Below are positions 1 to 10,995 of a stretch of 64,000 nt of DNA, piece after piece. Made by a program: the position numbers and the translations under genes. The stretch is from Cunninghamella blakesleeana (taxonomy: Eukaryota > Mucoromycota > Mucoromycetes > Mucorales > Cunninghamellaceae). The first letter of the stretch is position 1. Every line of letters begins with the position of its first letter. The notes beneath the pieces were generated by a model. The model was not told the DNA's origin, made no database searches, and saw only the letters and a program-made list of their open reading frames with translations. The stretch spans positions 2,666,001 through 2,730,000 of the forward strand of contig JAFCIZ010000007.1 of the NCBI GenBank assembly GCA_017871115.1, read 5' to 3'.

Positions 1-28
1 GTAAAAAAAAAAAAAAAAAAGGATATAT

Positions 29-1787
29 TTAAAGTTCGTCATGTTCCAAAGCTTCTTCTTCTTGTTCTACTTCTTCTTCTTTCTTAACTTCAGATTGTTC
101 TTCTTCTTTAGTTTCTTCAATTGGAGGAGCAGTAGTATCCAATTTGACAGATTTATCAGAAGCATGAGTATTAATGAATTCAGCAAGAGTTTCGTAAGAT
201 CTATCACCATTATAGTCAATGATTTCATTAGTTTCAGCCTTGAAGAATTTAAGAGTAGGGAAACCTTCCACCTTGAAACCAGCTTCAGGAGGGATATCAT
301 TTTCAGTACCATCTAATTTAGCAATGACGACGCTATCAATCTTATTTTCTTGAATGACTTTACCGAGGGCTTCCCAAGTAGGAGCCAAGTTCTTACAGTG
401 GCCACACCAAGGAGCATAGACTTCTAAAAAGACATCTTTAGACTTATCAAGAACAATATCATTAAATTGTTTACCAACAACGACTTTAACGGGACCATCA
501 TTGGTTTCAGGGATTTCTTCAGAGTTCAAAGAAGGTTCAACTTCGCCCTTAGTGAAACGTTCTAAGAAATCTTGAACAGCATCAGTAGTGATTTCGGCGA
601 CTTGTAAAGGATATTTGGCAGCAGTCTTTAAGTTTTGAATAGCAAAAGATGGCCATTCACCTTCTTTAAGACCAACGTTACGAGCGTGACCACCATAAAG
701 AGAAGCATCAATATGAGCAAAACTAACTTTTCCTTTAAAGGCTTTAGCAACAGGACGAATGATCTTATCTAATTTGTCATGATCATCAGCATTATCAGTA
801 AAGATATAAGCTAAAGGTAATCCAGTTTCCATATAGGAAGCAAAGTTTTCACCACTGATTTGGTCCAAGATAGGAAGAGAGTTGTCTTTGATGAAAGATT
901 GCCATTCATCACTAGATCCACTAACTAATTCAATACGTTCATCATCGAACTTTCTGTATAAAACTAAAGATGGGAATTCTTTAACGCCTTCTTCTTTAGC
1001 TAAGGCATCATCTGTTACTAAACCAAAGATATAATCATCGCGTAATTTATTGGCTAAACCAGCATAAGCTTCCTTTGATTCCTTATCATCTTCTTTAATA
1101 TAAGCAACAGCAACAATACGGTCAGAAGTCTTGAAATCATTCAATGCGCTAACTTCAGTTAAATCAGAAACAGCAGGAAGAGCTTGTTTCTTCATGTAAC
1201 TAACAATACCATCATGTTGACGAGAACCTTTATATTCAGAAGCGTCACCTTTACGGAATACCTTTAAGGTAGGGAAGCCTTGAACACCTTGGTCTTGACA
1301 AAGTTTTTCATTTTCTGTACAATCAACTTTAGCTAAAGGAATAGTGTCCTTAAGTTCAGTGGCTGCCTTTTCATATTCAGGTGCTAAAATAATAAAATAA
1401 ATTTAGAGAAAAAGATATTATTATTAATAATATTAAAAAAAACACGCTTTTATTATTATTATTATATAAAGAATATATGTATATATATATATATTTATAC
1501 ATAGATAGTCATTTTTCTTTTTTTTTTCATCCCTCTCTCTTGTTACTTTATATTTTTAATATATTATCCTCTTTTTATTTTATTTTTATTAATCACTTAC
1601 CAAGAGCTTTGCAGTGACCACACCAAGGAGCAAAGAATTCAACGAGAATAAGTTCTTTATCTAAAACTTGAGAATCGAAATCTTTTTCAGTTAAAGAGAG
1701 AACATCACTATCTTCAGCAGCTAATACATTAGAGACAGCAGCAAAAGAGGCGACAATAGCAGACCACAATAAAGTTTTCTTAACCAT
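29..1787 (-). CDS. PDI1: Protein disulfide isomerase (ER, HDEL), 2 exons
   Basis: This enzyme forms and rearranges disulfide bonds in the ER lumen. Exons are 1787-1601 and 1383-29; the intron has a GTAAGT donor and TAG acceptor and splits the codon after the first active site, giving 513 residues. A signal peptide covers about residues 1-23. Thioredoxin domain a has APWCGHCK with cysteines at about 56 and 59. Two redox-inactive b-type domains follow. Domain a' repeats APWCGHCK with cysteines at about 389 and 392. The acidic Glu-rich tail ends in HDEL, the ER-retention signal. Length and a-b-b'-a' order match canonical PDI. The longer in-frame start at 1937 is rejected because it adds 50 hydrophobic, low-complexity residues before the signal peptide. 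Confidence 0.96.
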
Positions 1788-2260
1788 AATGGATATAAAA
1801 AGAAAAAGAAGAGTTGTATTTAAAAAAGGAGAGAAAAAAAAAAGAAGAGAGAAAAAGAGAAAGAAATAAAAATAAGAAGGAAAAATAAAAAAATAAATTT
1901 TCGTGGCAGAGCAAAACCATTTTTGGACAAAAATCAACTAGCCAATAAAAAATTAGCAAGTATTTTTTATTCGCTGTTTAAAAAATTATAAATAAAAAAG
2001 TTTAAAGTAAATTTTTTTTATTCGTTCACTTTTTATAAAGTTATTAAATTCATTAAAAATTATTTTATTACTCATCAATATATATACATATTTTATTCTA
2101 TTCTTTCTATTTTTTTTTCTTTTATATGTAAATATTTAACCTTTTTTTATAAAAAATAATAATAATAATGATATAAAAGGTAAAATAAAATAAAATAAAT
2201 GAAGGGGGAGTCTATAGGTTTTAATGCAACGATTATGCACAACATATGTATATTCTATAA
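1788..2260. promoter_or_regulatory. PDI upstream region
   Basis: No gene is seen. The stretch separates the PDI start from the 3' end of the RNase P p40 gene and holds A/T homopolymers and (AAT)n. On the minus strand it has a CCACG pentamer at about 1904-1908 and an ATTGG (inverted CCAAT box) near 1942-1946. CCACG is the half-site of ER-stress elements in other eukaryotes; its role here is inference only. Confidence 0.35.
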
Positions 2261-3280
2261 TCAAAAAGAATGATGTGACCCAAGCATTTTATAGCATATA
2301 AGTGGTTGATAGTCATTATGAGGAGGTAATAATAAAAATGTATAATCATTTTCACCATTTAAATAATAATAATGCTGTCTATTATGCCAAGTGAATGGTG
2401 AATCACGATAACCCCAAACTGTAATGCTTGTCCATTTTGTTATGATATTGGATATCATCAACTTTCTATAATATATGATCGTCACCATTTTTTTTAGTTT
2501 ATTTCCATAAATAAATATTTACAATTGTGAAACCTTCCTTTTTTTCTTTCTTTTTCTAATTTTTATTTTATTTTATTTTTTGAAAGCGTTACCTAATATT
2601 AATCATTGTGTTCATTATAAAAGAAACAGGAATAAAACCAACCCAAGTAATGATTGTACCAAATAAAGATTTATCAGCTTCAAAAGAAGATTGATATGTT
2701 GATATAAAATTATTAGATGATGATCGTAAACGGCCGGCATTTATATTAATTAATCCAATCCATTCCATAGCATGTAAAGTATCTTTTTCCCATTCTGGCG
2801 TAATATCTGTAAAAGGCTGATCAAGTTTTGCCGTAAACTGTGGTATATCTATATTATCAATTTGATTGATTTCCATATTTAAATATTGTTTGTTTATTAG
2901 TATTCCTTCAGGCCAAATAATGTCCATATTATTGCCACTAACTATAAATATATACATTTTTTTTTAATTAAAATTAAAATTATACATTAATATAAATGAT
3001 TATAATCACGATGCTTATGAACTCCCTTTATATTTTCTATCTATTTTTATTTGCTTATTCATTTTCCCTGGAATATTAATATATGAACTTACCTTTATCT
3101 GTAAATACCGCTACAAAATTATAGTCTTGTGTCATTGTATTTTCAAAACACCATTTTAATCTTTGAAAAGTCTTACTATCATATTTCATTTCTTTTATAT
3201 TTATATCAATTACTAAAATAAAATAAAAAAAAATTATTAAATATCCGTTTATATATTATGCATACTTTATAAATATATCC

Positions 3281-3311
<31 letters not shown>

Positions 3312-3964
3312 TTATCTTACCATATCGCTGTCTTTGTTTATCCATCATAGTTTGCTTCTTGCCTACTATACCAAATGACTCGTACGTTGCTTTATTTAAA
3401 TTCATAATTAAATGCCCATGTTCATCAAGTGTAATAACGTTATCAGAGTCCAAGTGTGCTCCTACAGTATGAAGTAATAATTGATCTATATGCATATATC
3501 AAAAAAATAATAAAATAAGTTTCTGTAACTCTATTATTTTTATTCTTACAGTTATTGCTGTTATAGCTACTATTGTATTTATTCATTACGTGTAGTCGAT
3601 TGAATATAGTTTAAATAAAACTGTTGGTCTAATAACTTGATTAAAGGTGACTTGATGGAATAATATTCTTGTTTGTTTATATTCAAATGTTGTAATACTA
3701 ATTCTTTTGAACATAATGGTAAAAATAATGATAACTAAAATATAGCGCGTCAATATACGTCTTTTTTATTGTAGCTATTGTTATAAATATTATTTAATAC
3801 TGGAAATAAAAAACAATAATAAAAGTGTTGTTCACCTTATGATTAAAAGGATGATTATTTATAACATTTTTCCATTGAGATTGATGCGATTCATAGTTAA
3901 AATAAGAAAGATCACAATAGGAAGATTGTGATTCAGTTTCAGACAAGTATAACTTTTGACTCAT
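2261..3964 (-). CDS. RPP40: Ribonuclease P/MRP protein subunit p40 (RPP40-like), 6 exons
   Basis: RPP40 is a protein subunit of nuclear RNase P, which trims tRNA 5' leaders, and probably of RNase MRP. Exons are 3964-3836, 3734-3590, 3485-3321, 3212-3093, 2941-2593 and 2465-2261. All five joins keep phase and give 370 residues, against about 363 in human RPP40. Family landmarks appear in order: a segment with NLNKATYESFGIVGK matching the LSLDKDTYEETGLQG region of the animal protein, then NNFISTY in the C-terminal half, and finally RDSPFTW followed by the HYYYLNGENDYTF block. The start at 3964 is the only ATG in frame before exon 1 ends. I recognise it from the family pattern and could not run a search. 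Confidence 0.85.
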
Positions 3965-4586
3965 GTCAAAAAAAAAAGTACAAAATGAAGGAAGAAAAAA
4001 AAAATTAAATTCGAAAGTTCAAAAATTTTTTCGCAAAAAAATGAGTTTAAATTTAACTATATCACCAAAAAAGAGTAAATATGACCTATATAGCATAAAT
4101 AATACACTACAAAAAATATTGCTCGTATTTATTTTAAAATACAACATCACTGCCGAGTTTATTATCGTTAAAAACAATAGAAATAATAAACTGTTAATTT
4201 AATAGAAATATATAAATATTTTTTTTATTTGATGAGTATAAACTTTTAAATTTGCCAATATCTGTGTTCATATTGAACAATTAGTTATACATAGAGAATG
4301 ATCATATTAATAATATAGTTCAGCAATGTAGTAAAAAGATTTTATTATATTTTATAAATGCTAAAAAAGTAAAATAGTGTGAATTAAAATAAAATATTTT
4401 ATGATAATAAAGTGTGATTTTGTTTGACATATATAGTAAGAAATGGTTACTATGACAACCAATATGTGGCTGAATAAAATATAAATAATAAATTAAAAAA
4501 TCGTGAAATAATTAATTTTATCTTTCTTTCATTAATTTCACTTTTCTTTTTAATACTATCTATCATCCTTCTAATAACTTTTAAAA
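3965..4586. promoter_or_regulatory. Divergent intergenic region
   Basis: This stretch lies between two divergently transcribed genes and presumably holds both promoters. It is AT-rich with a T/C-rich patch just before 4587. A 79-codon plus-strand frame at 3963 is Lys/Asn-rich and looks like chance. Nothing else is recognised. Confidence 0.3.
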
Positions 4587-5380
4587 ATGGTTGAAGATAC
4601 TACTAATATTTTATCGAACAATAAACAAGTTTTGGTAAACTATATCATTTATATTATTTTATTTTTTATTTCTGAAATATAGAATAATTTAATACTGAAA
4701 GAACATATGATTAAAACTATTTATATCATTTTAGCCTGATCAAACTAGTACAACTAACAGTCCCAATGAAGTTGATAATCGTGACACTTCAGAAACATCA
4801 AGCACATTTATTAAATACCCTCCACTCATATTTGGTCATTATCCAGCATTAGCAATTCATGATATTGAGTACTACGAATGTGTAAATAAAAAATACACAT
4901 ATATAAACATATATTTATCATTATGCGTACATACAAACTTATTCTATAAAAATAAAAATTAGCTAACTTTTATTATCATTTAATTTTTTTAAAAAAAAAA
5001 TTGGTTATATCTTATAGGGGTATAAAAGATATAAAGTTTTATGCCGTAATAGACGGAATGGCACAATGTATTATTGGGTATCAGCAGATCGAATTAATGC
5101 AGAATTACTAAAAGAATTTGAAGAACGAGTTCGAAAAGATTTTGGTTACGACATTGGAAAAAATAATCATAGTTTAAATATTTATAACAATCGATCTAAA
5201 CGCCAATCAAAATTGCGTGCTATGCTCAAATTTACAACTCCAAATGCATATGACAGTGAGTTGGATAGTAGTGATGAAGAATTCGAACGAAAATCTAATA
5301 TGAAATTGAAAAAGCGAAAAAGAAAATCATCTTCCTCAAAAAACCCCATTGTTAAAAAATATAAAAATAAAAAAATATGA
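4587..5380 (+). CDS. Hypothetical basic protein, 3 exons
   Basis: I do not recognise this protein. Exons 4587-4634, 4735-4881 and 5018-5380 join in phase 0 and give 185 residues. Residues 1-45 are polar and Ser/Thr-rich. The middle (about 46-125) looks folded, with IFGHYPALAIHDIEYYECGY followed by a Tyr/Arg-rich stretch and an acidic-basic helix (LLKEFEERVRKDFGY). The last 35 residues are a Ser/Asp/Glu patch, then runs of Lys and Arg (KLKKRKRKSSSSK) that resemble a nuclear localisation signal. A nuclear or nucleic-acid-binding role is inference. The gene is head-to-head with the RNase P p40 gene. Confidence 0.7.
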
Positions 5381-6410
5381 TCATGATTAATTTTAAGCAT
5401 AATAAAAATAAATCAACTCTTAAACTTGTGTCCTTGTTTTTTCCACTTAATTTTTGTTTAATTCTCTCTTTTTTCCCTCTAATTTACTTTCATAAAAGAA
5501 ATAATTGTATATATTTAATAATTCCAATTATATTTCTCGAGTGAGGTCGCAATAAATAAAAATAATACTAATCATAATATAAGTAAATAATATAAATATA
5601 TATGATTATAAATCATCTGTTAATTATTTTGATTTTATTCTACTTTAGTATATCTTTCTCAATTTACCTTTTTGATTAATCTTATTGAATTTATTATACG
5701 TAATAGAAATAATTTTTAAAAATACCGTACCTTTTTTAAATGAGATCTTGTACACTTGTTCAAAATCTATAATATCTTTGAAGCTAATATTCAAGAGAAT
5801 AATTTCTATAGGAAAGGCTACTATAAAAGATTTACATTCTGTACTATGCTGTCGGCATAGTGCTTTTTACTCTATATTTTATATAGAACTTACAGCAGTA
5901 TTACAATGAATAACAACAGTCTTAATATATCCCAGCTAATTTTTGCACAATGATATCATTTTTTATATATTAATTTGAAGATAAAAGTCAACAACCACAT
6001 AAATTAGAAATGAATATATATAAAATATAACAAATAGATAATAATAAGCAATAGATCAATAAAGTTAAGATAAATATTGATTCGAATAAATAAATTAACA
6101 GAATAAAAAAAATAGCATTGGTCAAGAAAAATGAATGAATGTAAAATAGTTATGTACATTTCATAAATAAATAAGAATATAATAGAATAGTCAAGACTTT
6201 ATTGATATTTCCAGTACAAACATTATATGTTTTTTTATATTGCATGATTTGATGAATGATCACCCAAAAGGATCAAGAATTTCCATATAGGTAAAAACTA
6301 TAAACGGAATCTGAATTACGTGGTAAAAAAATTCAATTTTTTTATTTTAAATTTCTGACCACTTTCGTATTTTTTCTGTTTCTTTTATTTTTTTATTATA
6401 TATAAAAAAA
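5381..6410. other. Intergenic, AT-rich, with one short palindrome
   Basis: No gene is supported. A perfect inverted repeat lies at 5843-5861 (ACTATGC, 5-nt loop, GCATAGT). A 74-codon plus-strand frame at 5685 covers it but has no family resemblance. The last 100 bases before 6411 are T-rich, as expected upstream of a fungal start. Confidence 0.35.
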
Positions 6411-8648
6411 ATGGTTGTAAGTTGAACTTTTTTTTTTGTTAATACGTACACGTTAAAATAAGTTACATTTAACTAAAAAAAAAAAATTTATTTTTAATTT
6501 GGGATAGTTTAATCCTAGTGTACCCCAAGAAGGTATGACAATATAATAACACTACTAAAAAAAATAAAAAAAATAAATAAGTTTGACTCTATTTTAACTA
6601 TATATTCCTTCTTCGCCTTTTTTTTAAATATATAAATATAGCTTTGGACTTGATTGAATATATTAACAAATCACCCTCTCCTTTTCATGCTACTCATGAA
6701 GCTAGTGAATTATTAAAAAAGGTAATAATAATAATAATAATATTTGTTTATTAATTACAGCATAAAAAGGTATTTGACTTTTTATTGACTGACTGACTCT
6801 CTTTCTCCTCATTTTATATTTTATTTTATTTCTTATGGTAGGCTGGTTTCCAAGAAATTAAAGAACGTGATAGCTGGAATAACGGTGTACTTAAACCTAA
6901 TGGAAAATATTATTTTACACGTAATAAATCTTCCATTGTTGCTTTTGCTATCGGTGGTGAATATAAACCAGGAAATGGTTTCTCCATTTTAGGTGCTCAC
7001 ACTGATTCTCCTTGTCTTAAGGTATATATCTATAGACAACTCTTTTTATTATTGTTATTCTTAATTTTATTAAACAATTCATATATTTTATTTATTTTAT
7101 TCTTTTATAGTTAAAACCTGTTTCTAACAAGGAAAAATCAAATAACATAATAGTAGGCTGTCAAACTTATGGTGGCGGTATTTGGTACGTGAGAAAAAAA
7201 AAAGATACATGTACAATATATAAAATAGAAATAGAGCCATTTATCTCATGATGTATATCCATATATATTGCTATTATTATTATTATCATTATTAGGCATA
7301 CTTGGTTTGATCGTGATTTATCTGTTGCTGGTCGCGTATTAGTAGAACAACAAGATGGCACATTTAAACACTCTTTAGTAAAAGTGGATAGACCTTTACT
7401 TCGTATTCCTACCTTGGCCATCCATTTGGATCGTACTGCAAATGATGGTGTAAGATATCATACATATATTAAAAAAAGTTATTCAGCTAATGATTTATTT
7501 TTGTGCTAATACTTTTTTTATATTCTAATTATAAACCTTAGTTCAAATTTAATAAAGAAACTCAATTAGCACCTATTTTAGCTACAAGTGTTAAAGCGTA
7601 AGTAACTAATGAAATATACATATGCACATGCGTGTATATCAACAGAGATAGTCATAGCAACAAGCGGTATTCATATAATATTTATCTATAAAAAAAAATA
7701 ATTGAATTATAATAATAATAATATAGTACTTTAAGTGGAATTGAAAAACAAGAAGATGTAGAAGCTGAAAAAAGTCATCATCCTTTACTTGTCCGTATAT
7801 TAGCCGATGAATTAAATTGCAAACGTAAGTAACATAATGTATACGAATACATACATATATTTTTAAAAAACACCATTAACACATTAATTATTGTAACATA
7901 GCTTCACAAATCCATGATTTTGAATTAGCTCTTTATGATACTCAAGTAAGTAATAAAACAAAAATTAAATTAAAAAGATATAATATATATAATAAAAAAA
8001 ATAATGAACAATATAATAATGCCTATTTTTTTTTTTTTAAAAAAAAAAAAAAAAGGGATCAGCCATCGGTGGAGCTTGTAACGAATTTATATTTTCTCCC
8101 CGTTTAGATAATTTAGAAATGTCATTTGTATCCATTCAAGCATTAATTGAAGCTAAAGGTTTAGAAAAGGATAAAAATATTCGATTGGTAGCCTTATTTG
8201 ATAATGAAGAAGTAGGAAGCTTGACCGCTCATGGTGCTGACTCTAATTTATTACCAACTACTCTTCAACGCTTAGCTAATACTGAAGTTCTTGGTATGAC
8301 TGCTTCCTCCACTGCCTTTGAAGAAGCTATCACTAAAAGTATTTTGATCAGTGCTGATATGGCTCATGCTATTCACCCTAATTATTCCGATAAACATGAA
8401 GATAACCATCGTCCTTTAATGCATAATGGTACTGTCATCAAGATAAATGCCAATCAGGTAGGTTTTAATATATATATATATAATGATGAAACTGTATATA
8501 AAAAAGCATACCTGTATTTTTTTCTAACTCTATTTTTTTTAAATAAAATACTATATTCATATATTTGCATATGAAGCGCTATGCTACTACTGCTGTGACA
8601 ACATTAGTTTTGAAGGAATTAGCCAAGAAACACAATATCCCTATTCAA

Positions 8649-8681
<33 letters not shown>

Positions 8682-9167
8682 TATATATATATATATAAAT
8701 TTAAAAATCCATTGTTAATGAGTTTCATTTATTTTATACTATTTCTCGTTTTACATTTTTAGGAATTTGTTGTTAGAAACGATTCTTCTTGTGGTAGTAC
8801 TATTGGCCCTATGTTGTCTGCTAAACTTGGTCTTCGCACCATTGGTAAAAAATATAATAATAAGAGTGAAAAAAAAAAAAAAAGAAGGTCCTTGGCAATT
8901 CATTCTTTTTTATTGTTTCTATACTAGATATTGGTAATCCTCAATTAAGTATGCATTCTATTCGTGAACAAAGTGGTGTAGATGATGTTAAACATTCCAT
9001 TGTACTTTTAACTGTAAGTATTATTATAATTATGTTTATTTTATTTTAAAAAAAAGATACAACTATCCATATAAAGTACTAATGGTAATATGTATATTCA
9101 TTTAAAATAAATATAGGCATTCTTTGAAGAATTTGCAGATTTGGAATCAAAAATTATTGTAGACTAA
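6411..9167 (+). CDS. Aspartyl aminopeptidase (M18), 14 exons
   Basis: This zinc metallopeptidase removes N-terminal Asp and Glu from peptides in the cytosol or vacuole. Exons are 6411-6416, 6508-6532, 6642-6721, 6842-7021, 7111-7184, 7296-7449, 7542-7597, 7727-7824, 7902-7945, 8056-8457, 8577-8648, 8763-8844, 8928-9013 and 9117-9167. Every join keeps phase, for 469 residues (human DNPEP about 475). M18 signatures are present: SPSPFHA near the N-terminus, GAHTDSPC (first metal-ligand His), [24 protein letters not shown] (catalytic acidic pair), [13 protein letters not shown] (metal ligands) and MHSIRE (last His ligand). Exon 1 codes only Met-Val and exon 2 is a 25-nt microexon; both are needed to reach the conserved [14 protein letters not shown] segment in frame. 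The exon 10 acceptor lies right after a 15-A run. Confidence 0.95.
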
Positions 9168-9500
9168 ATAAAAAGGATACGATTACTATTATCCATCTAA
9201 GAAAATAACATTAATTTATTTATTATGATAATAATTTAAAAGAATAACTTTCTTGATTTGAAGTAAATATATATATATATATTTATTAAATTGGAAATAA
9301 AAGTTTAACAATTCCATTCTGTGAAACAAAATTATGAAAGGGATTACGATTTTACTTTATGCTTTTTTTTTACGCATTTTAATTTATTTTATATTTTAAG
9401 AATTAATATATAAGTAATGGGATATAAAATTGTTGTAATAGTAGAAGTAGAAATTAACGAATAATAAATTGATTATGTGGATTTTCGTACTTAATGATTT
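9168..9500. other. Intergenic 3' region of the M18 gene
   Basis: AT-rich 3' untranslated and spacer sequence with an (AT)n tract near 9270. No gene is seen. Confidence 0.3.
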
Positions 9501-9504
9501 TTTT

Positions 9505-9835
9505 TTCCTATTGTAGTTAATCGGTAATCACAGCCATCTCCTCCAATATCACTATATGCCATACTTGTATTTTTTTCTGAATTGAATTTTTCATACTAAT
9601 ATAATTAGTAGAATTAAACTGTATCACATTTTCATATAAAAATTTATCAGAATAATTGATATATTGAAAATTGGCCATGTTATGGCAATATGGATAAGTC
9701 TATATAAAATTATACATACAAGAAGCAGCATTAAATGCAGTTTTTTAAACACTATTAATGGACACAGGTTCAAAATAGCCACAATTATAATTATTAGAAC
9801 AAGTAAAAGTGAGTATTGTTGGTATTTAGTCTTCA
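9505..9835 (-). pseudogene. Decayed coding relic, possibly a secreted Cys-containing protein
   Basis: On the minus strand a frame starts with MKTKYQQYSLLLVL, which is signal-peptide-like. Reading on in the neighbouring frames gives protein-like segments: CGYFEPVSINSV, then a TAA, KTAFNAASCMYNF, then a TAG, TYPYCHNMANFQY, NVIQFNSTNYISMKN, and after a frameshift SMAYSDIGGDGCDYRLTTIG. Composition (Cys, Asn, Gly, Tyr) is unlike the surrounding A/T homopolymers. At least two stops and two frame changes imply a dead gene; introns could explain some of them. The family is unknown. Confidence 0.35.
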
Positions 9836-10995
9836 TCGTGTAAATAGGTTTTATTACAGAATGCAATATTAAAATGAACGAATGAATGAATAAAAATATA
9901 AAAAAATTTAAAAAAAAAAAGTATGTAAACGGAAATTATTAGTAAAAAATAAAATAAAATTTTAGCAAAAACAATACATAATAAACATAATATTCTATGG
10001 GAGAAGAGAGAAAAGAAAGAAAGGAAAACCTTTGTCATACTTTTTTTTCTTATTGATAATGAACCTTCGTTTTATCTGTGCTTTCTTCAAGATGATATTA
10101 TTTTTTATAAAGCAAGTATGCTTTGTATACTCTTTTTAATATTCAATGCGGAATACCTTATTGTGTTTCAAGATAACTCTCTTATTCAATTTTTTGTTCT
10201 TTTTTTACTCAAGTTTATGTGAGTTCTCTTTTTATTCTTATTCATTTTCTTGACAATAAAATATGTTACTCAGTCTTTGTGCTATTTCCTTTCTCATACT
10301 TATCGAAACTTTACTTTTTTATTGAAAAATTGAATTAAAAGGAAAAAGAAATAAGAAAGAAAATGACAAAATCAATAGATTCTATAAAAAAAAAGTAAAA
10401 TTAGCAATATATGTGTACCAAAAGAAACTAATAAGGTGATGGAACTAAATTTAATTTGGTTCGGATGCAATATATATTATTAATATTAATATTAATTATA
10501 TCCCTTGGTTTAACTTTTATATTTAATTTTTTTAAAAAAAATAATCTTAGCAAATGAACTTTTTAATACAAAAGTTAAACGTAGAATGAGTTTCCTTTTA
10601 TAGGTCTCAAAATAGTCCCTATAATGTGTATCTAGTAAAACCTAAAAAAAAGCTATTGCAATTACTATACTTGAATTAAATTACATAGATAGGAGAAATC
10701 TAATATGAAATAATATAATATATATATATTTGATCAATCAATTATATATTTTACTATTATTAATCTAATAAATTAAAACTAAATATCAATATGATTTATA
10801 CATATATTATTATTATTTTTGAATCATTGTAAAAGTTTATATTTGACACTTTTTTTAAAAAAATAGGCTCAGCTTTGAATCTCCGATTTATTATTTTTTT
10901 TTTTTCTCGAAATTTTTAAAAAATTGAAACTTTTTTTTTTATCTTTTCTTTTTTATTTCTATATTTTTTTTTAATAGCATTCCTTTTAAACCATT
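9836..10995. other. Intergenic, AT-rich
   Basis: Low-complexity A/T sequence. A 55-codon plus-strand open stretch (about 10058-10220) is hydrophobic and Phe-rich and is not supported as a gene. The T-rich tract 10880-10975 precedes the next start. Confidence 0.3.

Noticed and set aside
3963..4202. 79-codon plus-strand ORF
   Set aside because: Lys/Asn composition follows base composition, and it overlaps the first codon of the p40 gene on the other strand.
5685..5909. 74-codon plus-strand ORF
   Set aside because: Ile/Leu/Phe-rich, no family likeness, no conserved context.
9624..10038. Two hydrophobic minus-strand ORFs of 70-80 codons
   Set aside because: Leu/Ile/Phe runs follow AT richness; the relic in another frame explains the region better.
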